NCBI GenBank assembly: GCA_017463255.1
Contig: JAFTPP010000030.1
Coordinates: 1 to 64,000 of the forward strand
Length of the DNA stretch: 64,000 nt
From: Lachnospiraceae bacterium
GTDB lineage: Bacteria; Bacillota; Clostridia; Lachnospirales; Lachnospiraceae
Direction of reading: 5' to 3'
Part shown: one piece after another, positions 40,310 to 49,723 of the stretch
Position numbering within the stretch: the stretch's first letter is position 1
Layout: each line of letters starts with the position of its first letter
Translations under genes and position numbers: made by a program
The notes under the pieces: model-generated
Seen by the model: the letters and a program-made list of their open reading frames with translations, nothing else
The model's database searches: none
What the model was told of the DNA's origin: nothing

Positions 40310-42976
40310 ATGGAAGTGGCAGATAGGGACAAGTATGTCATTAGAGAAATGCCAATGAAAACAGTTATTGGCAAAGAGACACTAAAGAGGTTGCAAGAGG
40401 ATTTTTGCGCCTTAGAGAACATTTTTGCATTTGCTATGGATGAAGATGGAAAGATGCTGACAGAAATGTCAGGTACAAAAGAAGAAGTGTCAATTATTTT
40501 TGAAAAGGTTGGAATGGATACATTTTACAATGCGTATAAACGTGTCACTTCTAACGCTTTGGAAGAACAGATTGTTGAAAGAACAGCTTATGAAAATGTG
40601 CGAATTGCAGCCATATCGGTACGTGTTGACGGAGTTCCGTATTTGAACTGGCTGTTATGTGCTGTGCTTCCTGCAAGAGATGAGAAGGACGGCGGCAATG
40701 TTCTTCGGGGAATATCTAAAACCATTGCGGAAAACCGATTTTTACAGGTTGTTGATCTTGTAAGAGAAGTTACCAATCAGATTATTCAAAATAAGTTTCA
40801 ATATGAGTTTGCCAATAATGAGGCTATGCAAATAAAGAGCAGTCAGGAGAGTATGGGGGTTACCTTGAAACGGGTAGAGGCCATGACTCAGATTGTTCAG
40901 ATGTTGGATAGTGAGAGTACTATGGAGGAAGTGACCAGGGACGTTTTGACTTCTGTGGTCAATCATATGGATATCAGTAGTGCTCAGGTGTTTCGTTTAA
41001 GTGGGAACGGGACTACGGTAGATTTATTGTCAGAGGTATGTAACCAGGGAATTGTTTCTTGTTTTGACCAGACTAAAAATCTGACAAGACCGTCAATTCT
41101 TAAACACGACAAAACGTATGTTATTTCTGCAGATGGTAATATTTTGCCGGAAGAGCGGGATATTTTAAAGGAAAGACATGTTCTTTCATTTGCTGCAATT
41201 CCTATATTAATTAATCAGAAAATAGCAATGTATGCCACATTTAACGAATGTAAGAAACACAGAAGCTTTACGGTGGATGAAATCAAATTTATGAATGATG
41301 CCGTAAAGGTGATTCAAAGTGTTATGTGGAAAAGAATTCAGAAGAATTCCTTAATGAGTGCCTATTCTTCACTAGAGGCTATATTAGACAATATTGGCGC
41401 AGCAGTCGTAGTGGAAGATGAACGTAACGGAAAGATTCTTTTTTCTAACAAGTTGATGAAGAGCGTGTTTGCTGAAGAGTTGAATGCAGGAACCATTAAG
41501 AAGTTGTTAATTGAAAGCAGACCTGCAGATTCATTACAGAATCATCATGAATTGTATTACCGTGCGACGAATCAATGGTTTGATGTTCACATTACAGGGA
41601 TTAAGTGGGTGGATGCAAGACCGGCAACCCTTTATACAGCATACGATATTACGGATAAGAAGGTTTATCAAAGAAAAATTGAACAGTTGGCATATACCGA
41701 TTTCCTGACCGGTTTATTTAACCGTATGTGTTGTGAGAGGGATTTGGCGTGCCATATTGATGAAGCGAAAAATGAAAAGCGCACAGGAGCACTTCTGTAC
41801 CTTGATTTGGATGACTTTAAACATATTAATGATGGTTTGGGACACCAATATGGTGATGCTTTGTTAAAGGCTATTGCACACAGTGTCCAGCGTATCGAAG
41901 GAATTCAAAAGACCTGTTACAGAATGGGTGGCGATGAATTTGTTATTATTATTCCGCCGTCTTCTTTCCTTCGTGCTTCATTAATTATTGATGAGATTAA
42001 ACATATTTTTGAAAAACCATGGTTCTTAAAGGATTCAGACTATTACTGTACCATGAGTATGGGTGTGGTTGAATTCCCCACAGCAGGCGATAATGTTCAG
42101 GATTTAATCAAGAAAGCCGACATTGCCATGTACGAGGCGAAAAAAGCAGGTAAGAACCGTGTGGCTGAGTATTCAAGCCGTATTAATTCCACATCTTATA
42201 AGCGTTTGGATATGGAAAAAAATATGCGCGATGCGACGGCGCAGGGATATAAGGAATTTGAAGTATTCTATCAGCCTATTATTGATATTTCTAAAGAGGA
42301 TACTCCATGTACCGGTGCTGAAGCCCTGATACGATGGAATTCCCAGGAATTAGGATTTATTCCGCCTTCGGATTTTATTCCCCTTGCAGAATATTTAGGA
42401 CTGATTAATCCCATTGGTAATTATGTATTACAGGAAGCTTGTAAAACCTGTAAGTACTGGAACGATAACGGAAAGCCTAATTTCAAAGTGAATGTCAATC
42501 TTTCGGTTGTACAGCTTTTGCAGAATGATATTGCAGAAACCGTTGAAAAGGTAATTGTTGAGACGGGAATTAACCCGCGTAACCTTACTCTTGAGGTAAC
42601 GGAAAGTCTTGCAATTAACGATATGGAACGAATGAAAGATATTTTATATCGGATTAAGCTTTTGGGTGTCCGCATTGCACTGGATGATTTTGGAACCGGA
42701 TACTCATCTTTAAATCACATCAGGGAAATTCCTTTTGATGTAATAAAGGTAGATCAAAGCTTTGTAACAGACCTTGCGGAAGATGCTTATTCCCAGTCGT
42801 TTGTTAAGATGGTAGGTGAGCTTGCAAGCACACTTGGCGTAAGCCTTTGTGTGGAAGGAATTGAGACAAAAGAGCAATATAAAGTGTTAGAGGGTATGCA
42901 GGTAAGAATGGTACAGGGATACTATTTTGACAGACCTATTACCAAAGAGAAGTTTAATGAAAAATATGTTCTATAA
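40310..42976 (+). CDS. Cytoplasmic GAF-GGDEF-EAL c-di-GMP enzyme
   Basis: 888 residues from ATG 40310 (GGAGG 5-6 nt upstream). N-terminal region (1-150) resembles a PocR-type ligand sensor, followed by a GAF-like domain (about 200-345) and a PAS-like segment. The GGDEF motif is intact (RMGGDEF, residues 540-544) and so is the EAL domain (Glu671 in GAEALIRW, EVTESLA, DDFGTGYSSL, KVDQSF, VEGIETKE). No membrane segment is visible. It may make or break cyclic di-GMP depending on signal. Monocistronic. Confidence 0.9.
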   Translation: MEVADRDKYVIREMPMKTVIGKETLKRLQEDFCALENIFAFAMDEDGKMLTEMSGTKEEVSIIFEKVGMDTFYNAYKRVTSNALEEQIVERTAYENVRIAAISVRVDGVPYLNWLLCAVLPARDEKDGGNVLRGISKTIAENRFLQVVDLVREVTNQIIQNKFQYEFANNEAMQIKSSQESMGVTLKRVEAMTQIVQMLDSESTMEEVTRDVLTSVVNHMDISSAQVFRLSGNGTTVDLLSEVCNQGIVSCFDQTKNLTRPSILKHDKTYVISADGNILPEERDILKERHVLSFAAIPILINQKIAMYATFNECKKHRSFTVDEIKFMNDAVKVIQSVMWKRIQKNSLMSAYSSLEAILDNIGAAVVVEDERNGKILFSNKLMKSVFAEELNAGTIKKLLIESRPADSLQNHHELYYRATNQWFDVHITGIKWVDARPATLYTAYDITDKKVYQRKIEQLAYTDFLTGLFNRMCCERDLACHIDEAKNEKRTGALLYLDLDDFKHINDGLGHQYGDALLKAIAHSVQRIEGIQKTCYRMGGDEFVIIIPPSSFLRASLIIDEIKHIFEKPWFLKDSDYYCTMSMGVVEFPTAGDNVQDLIKKADIAMYEAKKAGKNRVAEYSSRINSTSYKRLDMEKNMRDATAQGYKEFEVFYQPIIDISKEDTPCTGAEALIRWNSQELGFIPPSDFIPLAEYLGLINPIGNYVLQEACKTCKYWNDNGKPNFKVNVNLSVVQLLQNDIAETVEKVIVETGINPRNLTLEVTESLAINDMERMKDILYRIKLLGVRIALDDFGTGYSSLNHIREIPFDVIKVDQSFVTDLAEDAYSQSFVKMVGELASTLGVSLCVEGIETKEQYKVLEGMQVRMVQGYYFDRPITKEKFNEKYVL

Positions 42977-43086
42977 ATTTCGTTAAAATTCGAAAAACCT
43001 ATGGCATATTTTGGGTTTATATTGTATAATTACCTTGTTTGGAGGCGGAGCCGAACAAAATTCAGTAGGAAAGAGAGAGGATTAGT

Positions 43087-43455
43087 ATGAAGGGCGAAAA
43101 TATTACAGATTGCGAATTATTAGTAATGAAGATTTTGTGGGATACTACAGAAGAGTTATCATTACCGGGAATCGTAGATGCAGTGAATACAGCATTTGAC
43201 AGAACATGGAAACCTCAGACAGTTTCAACATTTTTAGCAAGATTAGTAAGAAAAGGCTATCTTGACATGGTACGTAAGGGTAGATTATTTATTTACTATC
43301 CGAAGGTTTCTAAGAAAGAGTATGCGACTATCGTAATTGGTAATTACGTGGAATTCTATTGTGAAAATGATGCAAGCCGCATTGTTGAAAATATGATGGA
43401 TGTTCGTAAATTGACTAAGGACGAATCAGAAAAGATTAAAGCCTTAATCGGTTAA
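43087..43455 (+). CDS. BlaI/MecI-family winged-helix repressor, orphan
   Basis: 122 residues. [20 protein letters not shown] and [22 protein letters not shown] are typical of the BlaI winged helix. No BlaR1-type protease gene lies next to it, unlike classical systems. Two motifs suggest a DNA-binding homodimer; target unknown. Confidence 0.88.
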   Translation: MKGENITDCELLVMKILWDTTEELSLPGIVDAVNTAFDRTWKPQTVSTFLARLVRKGYLDMVRKGRLFIYYPKVSKKEYATIVIGNYVEFYCENDASRIVENMMDVRKLTKDESEKIKALIG

Positions 43456-43469
43456 TCAGTATTTTATTT

Positions 43470-43507
43470 AGGAGGATGCTAGCCAGTTGGAAACAACTGG
43501 CTAGTGC
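43470..43507 (+). promoter_or_regulatory. Hairpin between Shine-Dalgarno and glnS start
   Basis: AGGAGG (43470-43475) is followed by CTAGCCAGTTG / CAACTGGCTAG, a perfect 11-bp stem with GAAA tetraloop (43479-43504). The first plausible glnS ATG is 43518; folding the hairpin shortens the effective spacing from 42 to about 14 nt. Confidence 0.65.
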
Positions 43508-43517
43508 TTATGTAATT

Positions 43518-45203
43518 ATGGAAGACAATATGAAAGTAACTGAAGTTCAGGAGGTTGTTTCAAAAAACTTCATTGAACAGGAAATTGAAAAAGATTTAGC
43601 AGAGGGAGTTTACGAGACGGTTCGAACCAGATTTCCACCGGAACCAAACGGATATCTTCATATTGGACATGCTAAGAGTATTCTTTTAAATTACGGCCTT
43701 GCCAAGAAGTATAACGGCAAGTTTAACATGCGTTTTGATGATACCAACCCCACAAAAGAAAAGATTGAATTTGTAGAGTCAATCCGCAGGGATGTAGAGT
43801 GGTTGGGAGCTGACTTTGAAGACAGACTGTTTTATGCATCTGATTATTTCGGACAGATGTACGAAGGAGCTGTAAAACTCATTAAAAAGGGAAAGGCATA
43901 TGTGTGTGACTTAAGCCCTGAAGAAATCAGAGAGTACAGAGGTACCTTAACTGAGCCCGGAAAAAACAGTCCGTATCGTGACAGAACTATTGAGGAAAAT
44001 TTAGAGTTGTTCGAGAATATGAAGAATGGCGTATATAAGGATGGGGAAAAGGTTCTCCGTGCTAAAATCGACATGGCTTCACCGAACATGAATATGCGTG
44101 ACCCGATTATTTACAGGGTTGCACATATGTCTCATCATAATACAGGCGACACATGGTGTATTTATCCGATGTATGATTTTGCGCATCCCATTGAAGATGC
44201 TATTGAAGGAATTACACATTCTATTTGTACATTGGAATTCGAAGACCACAGACCATTATATGATTGGGTGGTAAGAGAATTAGAATATGAAAGACCACCT
44301 CGCCAGATTGAGTTTGCAAAGATGTATCTTACCAATGTTGTAACAGGTAAGAGATATATTAAAAAGCTTGTAGAAGACGGCATTGTAGATGGCTGGGATG
44401 ATCCAAGATTAGTATCCATTGCCGCTTTAAGAAGAAGAGGCTTTACACCGGAATCCATTAAGATGTTTGTTGATTTATGCGGAGTTTCTAAGAGTAATTC
44501 TTCTGCTGAATACGCAATGCTTGAGTATTGCATCAGGGAAGATTTAAAATTAAAACGTCCCCGTGTAATGGCAATTATTGATCCGGTTAAGTTAGTGATT
44601 GATAATTATCCTGAAGGTCAGGTGGAATATTTTGAAGTTCCTAACAATTTGGAAAATGAGGCACTTGGAACCAGACAGGTTCCGTTTACAAAAGAGTTAT
44701 ACATTGAACGTGATGACTTTATGGAAGAACCTCCGAAAAAATATTTCAGATTGTTCCCGGGTAATGAAGTACGTTTGATGAATGCGTATTTTGTAACTTG
44801 TACAGGATGCGTTAAAGATGAAAATGGTAATATCACTGAAGTACACTGTACTTACGATCCGGAGACCAGAAGCGGTTCGGGATTTAATGCCAGAAAAGTG
44901 AAGGGAACCATCCATTGGGTTTCTGCACCGGAGGCAATCAAAGCTGAAGTACGTTTATACGAAAACATTATTGACGAAGAGAAGGGCGTTTATAATGAAG
45001 ATGGAAGCTTGAACTTAAATCCGAATTCATTAGTGGTGAAAGAGTGTTATCTGGAACCAAGTCTTAAGGATGCGAAGCCTTATGAAAGCTTCCAGTTTGT
45101 AAGACAGGGATTCTTTAATGTGGATTATAAGGATACAAAGGAGAATGAACTGGTTTTCAATAGAATCGTTTCATTGAAGAGTTCTTTTGTACTTCCTAAA
45201 TAA
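43518..45203 (+). CDS. glnS: Glutaminyl-tRNA synthetase
   Basis: 561 residues if started at ATG 43518 (ATG 43530 also possible; the ATG at 43476 directly abuts AGGAGG and is unlikely). Class I motifs: [15 protein letters not shown], and at the usual KMSKS place [15 protein letters not shown] followed by GWDDPRL, so the KMSKS loop is altered to TGKRY. Anticodon-binding beta-barrels follow (about 340-555). Charges tRNA(Gln) with glutamine directly, alongside the indirect route offered by GatCAB. Confidence 0.93.
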   Translation: MEDNMKVTEVQEVVSKNFIEQEIEKDLAEGVYETVRTRFPPEPNGYLHIGHAKSILLNYGLAKKYNGKFNMRFDDTNPTKEKIEFVESIRRDVEWLGADFEDRLFYASDYFGQMYEGAVKLIKKGKAYVCDLSPEEIREYRGTLTEPGKNSPYRDRTIEENLELFENMKNGVYKDGEKVLRAKIDMASPNMNMRDPIIYRVAHMSHHNTGDTWCIYPMYDFAHPIEDAIEGITHSICTLEFEDHRPLYDWVVRELEYERPPRQIEFAKMYLTNVVTGKRYIKKLVEDGIVDGWDDPRLVSIAALRRRGFTPESIKMFVDLCGVSKSNSSAEYAMLEYCIREDLKLKRPRVMAIIDPVKLVIDNYPEGQVEYFEVPNNLENEALGTRQVPFTKELYIERDDFMEEPPKKYFRLFPGNEVRLMNAYFVTCTGCVKDENGNITEVHCTYDPETRSGSGFNARKVKGTIHWVSAPEAIKAEVRLYENIIDEEKGVYNEDGSLNLNPNSLVVKECYLEPSLKDAKPYESFQFVRQGFFNVDYKDTKENELVFNRIVSLKSSFVLPK

Positions 45204-45227
45204 GGCAAAAGCAGATGGAGGTATGTT

Positions 45228-46082
45228 GTGGCAGGATTACTATCGGGGTTAGAACAATTTGGATTGGGAAATCTGGAAAAATTGGATTTGTATGAGAGCG
45301 AGGCAGAAAAGGCAAAACAGGAAAAAGCAGCAGTGGCAGAACCTGTGGAGCAGGATTTTTTGTTTGAAAAGTCTTATACGTGTTCTATTTGTGATAAAGA
45401 GTTTAAAGCGAAGACTGTTAAAATCGGAAAAGCAAAGCTGATAGGAACAGATTTGGATTTAAGACCAAAATATGAAAATGTGGATATGCTAAAATATGAT
45501 ATTATTTCATGTCCACATTGCGGATACACAGCACTGAGCCGTTACTTTAAGTTTATTACAGCACCTCAGGCAAAAAGGATTCAGGAAGTGATTTCAAAAT
45601 CTTTTAAGGCGCAGCCGGATACAAAAGAAATATACACTTATGAAGAAGCGGTGGAAAGATATAAGTTAACCTTGGCAAATGCTATTGTAAAGCAGGCAAA
45701 ACCAAGCGAAAAGGCCTATATCTGTTTGAAAGCAGCATGGTTAATCAGAGGACAGGCTGAGAACCTGGATGCAAAAGCTCCGGATTATGCCAAAAAGAAA
45801 CAGGAATGTCTGGCAGCGGAAAATGATTTTTTGAAGAATGCATTAGAGGGCTTTTTAGCCGCAAGACAGACAGAGGGATATCCTATGTGCGGTATGGATG
45901 AGGCTACAGTGGATTATCTCATTGCCGTTACTGCAATGCGTTTTGAACAGTTTGATATGGCATCTAAGCTTGTGGCGGGAATTTTGGTGTCTACAACAGC
46001 TAATCCGAGAATGAAGGATAAAGCAAGAGAGTTAAAAGAACTCCTTATGGCAAAGATTAAAGAACAAAAAATGAGAAGATAA
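45228..46082 (+). CDS. DUF2225 family protein
   Basis: 284 residues from GTG 45228. Two zinc-binding pairs near the N-terminus, CSICDKEF and CPHCGYTA, and a TPR-like helical C-terminal half (KLTLANAIVKQAKPSEKAYI). Widespread Firmicutes family of unknown function. Follows glnS after 24 nt and ends at a terminator. Confidence 0.88.
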   Translation: MAGLLSGLEQFGLGNLEKLDLYESEAEKAKQEKAAVAEPVEQDFLFEKSYTCSICDKEFKAKTVKIGKAKLIGTDLDLRPKYENVDMLKYDIISCPHCGYTALSRYFKFITAPQAKRIQEVISKSFKAQPDTKEIYTYEEAVERYKLTLANAIVKQAKPSEKAYICLKAAWLIRGQAENLDAKAPDYAKKKQECLAAENDFLKNALEGFLAARQTEGYPMCGMDEATVDYLIAVTAMRFEQFDMASKLVAGILVSTTANPRMKDKARELKELLMAKIKEQKMRR

Positions 46083-46088
46083 AAAAGA

Positions 46089-46119
46089 ATGGCGACAAGT
46101 TTCTTGTCGCCATAATTTT
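46089..46119. terminator. Bidirectional terminator
   Basis: Perfect 11-bp stem ATGGCGACAAG / CTTGTCGCCAT with loop TTT, between DUF2225 and the minus-strand small acidic gene. Confidence 0.82.
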
Positions 46120-46124
46120 TATTA

Positions 46125-46430
46125 TTACATTGCATCCATGGAAGGATCTTCATCATCGAAGTATTCTTCTGTCTGTGATGATGCAGGTGCTTCACCTGCT
46201 GTTTCGGGAGCTTCCTCTGAAGCTTCCTGTTTTGCTGAATCGAGGTCAAGAGAAACGTAAGAACGATCCGCATCAGAGTCATCTACTGCATCAGAATCAT
46301 CATCAAAATCATCATCATCAAATTCATCAAAATCATCATCAACAACTTTTTTCTTAAGGTACATATACGCACCGGCAGCAGCTGTTACAATTGCTGTCGC
46401 AAATAAAAATTTTCCAAATTTTTTAGCCAT
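46125..46430 (-). CDS. Small acidic membrane-anchored protein
   Basis: 101 residues. A short basic N-terminus and one membrane segment (about 6-26, FGKFLFATAIVTAAAGAYMYL) are followed by a very acidic tail rich in Asp and Glu. The ribosome binding site is GGAGACTCCC-like upstream of ATG 46430. No domain recognised; similar small proteins are common in the group. Confidence 0.7.
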   Translation of the reverse strand: MAKKFGKFLFATAIVTAAAGAYMYLKKKVVDDDFDEFDDDDFDDDSDAVDDSDADRSYVSLDLDSAKQEASEEAPETAGEAPASSQTEEYFDDEDPSMDAM

Positions 46431-46543
46431 GGGAGTCTCCTTTCAATTGTGCTTCTTTTATACCATTGTAACCCTTTTGTTAGAAAATTTCAACACAAGA
46501 TATTGTGGATTGAAAAAAGTTTATTACTAGTTTTTAAAATCCA

Positions 46544-46572
46544 TTGAAGTCAAGGTTTTGGTATGTTATTAT
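46544..46572 (+). promoter_or_regulatory. Promoter of the TetR gene
   Basis: TTGAAG (46544-46549), 17-nt spacer, TATTAT (46567-46572). Confidence 0.65.
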
Positions 46573-46579
46573 ATTCTTC

Positions 46580-46587
46580 GACCGGTC
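46580..46587. promoter_or_regulatory. GACCGGTC palindrome at the TetR transcription start
   Basis: GACCGGTC, a perfect 8-bp palindrome placed 7 nt after the -10, where a TetR dimer would block its own promoter. A nearby CAGGT/ACCTG pair could also enclose the ribosome binding site. Confidence 0.45.
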
Positions 46588-46614
46588 AGGTCAAGAGAGT
46601 GGAGGAAACCTGAC

Positions 46615-47217
46615 ATGAATGAAAAGTTTTTTGATTTAAAGAAGGAAAAACAGGATAGAATTATTAATGCAGCACTGAAAGTGTTTGCTGAAAACGGATA
46701 TAAAAGAGCAAGTACCGATGAAATAGTTAAGGAAGCAGGAATCAGTAAAGGATTGTTGTTTCATTATTTTATCAGTAAGCAGGGATTGTATGAATTCCTT
46801 TTTGATTACAGTGCCAAGTACATGATGTTAGAGCAGAGTATGTTAGCGACCAACAAGGGGACGGATTATTTTGAAATCTGGCTTCAGTTATTGGGCGTAA
46901 GAGCTCAGGTTATGAAGAATTATCCCTATATGCAGCTTTTCTTGACTAATTCAGTCTTAGAACAGGGAGCAGAGCTTAGCGTTGACCTTTTTGACAAAAT
47001 AGCAGCGTTTGCTGAGTATTCCCAGTCATTTTTTGTTCAGGTGGACGATTCCCTGTTTGTGGAGCCTAAAGCGGCACCGAAGGTTAAGAAGATGACGGAG
47101 CTTACGATTAACGGTTTATTAAAAGAGCAGTTTAATGAAGAAGTATTTGATGCAGAAAAATATTACAAATTAATTTCAGATTATTTACAGACATTAAAGA
47201 AGCTTTCCTATCGCTAG
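46615..47217 (+). CDS. TetR/AcrR-family transcriptional regulator
   Basis: 200 residues from ATG 46615 (GGAGG 7 nt upstream). N-terminal helix-turn-helix RASTDEIVKEAGISKGLLFHYF is canonical for TetR proteins; the C-terminal ligand domain is divergent. A palindrome at the promoter suggests autoregulation. Target genes unknown. Confidence 0.9.
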   Translation: MNEKFFDLKKEKQDRIINAALKVFAENGYKRASTDEIVKEAGISKGLLFHYFISKQGLYEFLFDYSAKYMMLEQSMLATNKGTDYFEIWLQLLGVRAQVMKNYPYMQLFLTNSVLEQGAELSVDLFDKIAAFAEYSQSFFVQVDDSLFVEPKAAPKVKKMTELTINGLLKEQFNEEVFDAEKYYKLISDYLQTLKKLSYR

Positions 47218-47237
47218 TGCGAAAGGAAAGCTTTTTT
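47200..47237 (+). terminator. Terminator overlapping the end of the TetR gene
   Basis: AAGCTTTCCT (47200-47209) / AGGAAAGCTT (47224-47233) with T-run to 47237. The stop codon lies in the loop. Confidence 0.75.
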
Positions 47238-47239
47238 GG

Positions 47240-48004
47240 TTATTTTTTTGACTTATATGGTTGGTCAGCAGGATAGCCGCCCTTTAATTTTTGCATGGCG
47301 CGCTGAATGGAGTCCTTTGAGTTTTTCCAATCGGCATCTTTATTTCTGTAATCAAATTTTTCGACCATCCAAGCCACATCTTCAAAGATACGGTCCATGT
47401 TTGCTTCCATAAGCTTAAATAATTCCGGATAGAAAGAAGCACGTTCCTTTTCGCTAAGATGGCGTTGGCCGTATTCGCATAAATGACCGAAATGGGACAG
47501 GCAGAAGCCTTTACTTTTTCTTACCATTTCGCGGAAATCTTCGTCCTTTCGGTACATGATAAAGAAAGTATCCATATAGCGGTTGAATGTATCATTAAAC
47601 TGGTTGCAGATATAGCAGGATTTTTCTTTTTCTTCTATCCATGCACTTATGGAGTTGGCGCATCCCTCAGAGGATTTTGGTTTAAATAATCCACCGCCGC
47701 TTCTTGCCGGAGAATATTTTTTAAACTCCTGAGCCATTTCCTGATTTAAGCGCATCAGGTGGGTTTTTAAAATCCATGCGTTGCCGAGTGTGTTACCATA
47801 ATCAAACATTTTTTTGAAATGGGCGCGACAGAATCCTGCCCGGTCTGTGGCGTCGCGCACATCACTTTCCATATATGAAGCAGCTGAACCTAATACAAAA
47901 TCCATTAAGTCCTGTTCTACTTTACGTTCTACAAAGCAGAAAGGGCATTCGTCATTTGCCATCATGGCATCATTTAAGGGAATGGTATAGAGTTTTTCTT
48001 TCAT
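47240..48004 (-). CDS. DUF6062 family protein with duplicated Cys/His modules
   Basis: 254 residues. Two similar modules are visible: ECPFC followed by GFCRAHF, and KSCYICNQF followed by GFCLSHFGHLC. The CxxC plus CxxH sets suggest two metal or Fe-S sites. Otherwise helical. Function unknown. Confidence 0.8.
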   Translation of the reverse strand: MKEKLYTIPLNDAMMANDECPFCFVERKVEQDLMDFVLGSAASYMESDVRDATDRAGFCRAHFKKMFDYGNTLGNAWILKTHLMRLNQEMAQEFKKYSPARSGGGLFKPKSSEGCANSISAWIEEKEKSCYICNQFNDTFNRYMDTFFIMYRKDEDFREMVRKSKGFCLSHFGHLCEYGQRHLSEKERASFYPELFKLMEANMDRIFEDVAWMVEKFDYRNKDADWKNSKDSIQRAMQKLKGGYPADQPYKSKK

Positions 48005-48070
48005 AGAGTTCCTTTCCTTGCGGTGTCAACCGAAAAATTACACATTTGTATATAGTATAGTTTATTCAAT

Positions 48071-48099
48071 TTGACGAAAAAATGCAATTATAATATTAT
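48071..48099 (+). promoter_or_regulatory. Promoter of the uracil permease gene
   Basis: TTGACG (48071-48076), 17-nt spacer, TATTAT (48094-48099). The leader of about 85 nt shows no PyrR-binding or purine-riboswitch features. Confidence 0.65.
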
Positions 48100-48188
48100 T
48101 TCGTTGCAAACCACAATCGATTCAGTTATCATAGATGTTGGGTATATAAATACCATTTTATACTATATTTAGGGGAGGTACTTTTAAA

Positions 48189-49550
48189 ATGAGTGACGAA
48201 AAAGTCAAAATCGGTTCCGAGGCAGTGTATGATGCCAGTAAATTAGGAATCGGAAGAATGTTAATCTTAGGTTTACAGCATATGTTTGCTATGTTTGGTG
48301 CAACAATACTGGTGCCGATTATTGTAAATGATGCAACGGGAGCTAATCTTCCGCTTAGTATCCAGACAACCTTGTTGTTTGCAGGTATTGGTACTTTGTT
48401 ATTCCATGTATTTACTAAGTTTAAGGTTCCGGCGTTCCTTGGTTCGTCTTTTGCGTTCCTTGGAGGATTTTCGGCAGTATCAGCACTTCCGGCTTATGCG
48501 ACTTATTCACAGGAAGATAAGCTTGCTTATGCATTAGGTGGTATTGTCATTGCCGGTTTGTTGTATTTTGTAATAGCAATTATTATTAAAGTGTGTGGAG
48601 TTAATCGTGTTATGCGATTCCTTCCTCCGGTAGTAACAGGTCCGATTATTATTCTTATCGGTTTGAATCTTGCACCAACTGCAGTGGATAGTGCTTCTAC
48701 ATGCTGGCCGATTGCTTTATTGGCGATTGCAGTGATTATTGTATGTAATATTTTCGGTAAAGGCATGATTAAGATTATTCCTATTTTATTAGGTGTTTTA
48801 GTTTCTTATGGTGCAGCTGTTATCGTAACACTCTGCGGCGGACCGAAATTAGTTGATTTTGCTCAGATTACCTCAGCAGATGTTGTGGGTCTTCAGCAGT
48901 TTACTTTGGCAAAATTTGATATTAATGCAATTCTTGTAATGGCACCGATTGCCGTTGCAACCATTATGGAACATGTAGGTGATATGTCAGCTATTTCTGC
49001 AACATGCGGCAAAAATTTTATCAGTGATCCGGGGCTTCACAGAAGTTTAATGGGTGATGGATGTGCAACTGCACTTGCTGCAATGTTTGGTGGACCTGCA
49101 AATACAACTTATGGAGAGAATACCGGTGTACTTGCATTAAGTAAGGTATATGATCCGAAGGTAGTACGCCTTGCTGCTCTTTATGCAATTGTTCTTTCTT
49201 TCAGTCCTATTTTCGCAGGTGTGATTGGTGCTATGCCTTCCTCAGTTGTAGGTGGTGTATCATTTATCCTTTATGGTATGATTTCAGCAGTAGGTGTCAG
49301 AAACGTTGTAGAAAACAGAGTTGACTTTACAAAATCACGTAATCTTATTATTGCAGCGGTAATTATGGTATGCGGTCTTGGATTTAAGAGTGGCGTTACC
49401 TTTAGTATTGCAGGAACAGATATTACATTAACAAGTCTTGCATTGGCAGCACTTGCAGGCATTGTATTAAATGCAATTTTACCGGGCAATGATTATAAAT
49501 TTGGTGAAGACGTAACTGCAGACAAGTCTGCTGATATGGGAAGCTATTAA
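48189..49550 (+). CDS. Uracil-xanthine permease (NCS2 family)
   Basis: 453 residues, about 12-14 membrane segments. LGLQHMFAMFGATILVP near the N-terminus and GGPANTTYGENTGVLAL in the eighth region are NCS2 hallmarks; the conserved Glu in TIMEHVGDMSAIS contacts the base. Most like uracil carriers (UraA/PyrP). Monocistronic. Confidence 0.93.
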   Translation: MSDEKVKIGSEAVYDASKLGIGRMLILGLQHMFAMFGATILVPIIVNDATGANLPLSIQTTLLFAGIGTLLFHVFTKFKVPAFLGSSFAFLGGFSAVSALPAYATYSQEDKLAYALGGIVIAGLLYFVIAIIIKVCGVNRVMRFLPPVVTGPIIILIGLNLAPTAVDSASTCWPIALLAIAVIIVCNIFGKGMIKIIPILLGVLVSYGAAVIVTLCGGPKLVDFAQITSADVVGLQQFTLAKFDINAILVMAPIAVATIMEHVGDMSAISATCGKNFISDPGLHRSLMGDGCATALAAMFGGPANTTYGENTGVLALSKVYDPKVVRLAALYAIVLSFSPIFAGVIGAMPSSVVGGVSFILYGMISAVGVRNVVENRVDFTKSRNLIIAAVIMVCGLGFKSGVTFSIAGTDITLTSLALAALAGIVLNAILPGNDYKFGEDVTADKSADMGSY

Positions 49551-49570
49551 TTTATATTATTCTGACATGA

Positions 49571-49605
49571 AAATGGTTGTCGCAAAAGCGGCAACCATTT
49601 TTTTT
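49571..49605 (+). terminator. Terminator of the uracil permease gene
   Basis: AAATGGTTGTCGC / GCGGCAACCATTT with loop AAAA and one G-T pair, followed by a long T-run. Confidence 0.88.
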
Positions 49606-49723
49606 CGCTATTATTCTGTAAATATGTGTAAATATAGACCGAATTTGCACTTTACAATCGAACGTATGTATGATATTCTAAATAAGAACAAATGTTCGAA
49701 ATAAGGTTTGCGGGGGATTGGTT

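Noticed and set aside
48100-48188. Purine riboswitch or PyrR element before the uracil permease
   Set aside because: No conserved core motifs or suitable hairpins were seen in the leader.
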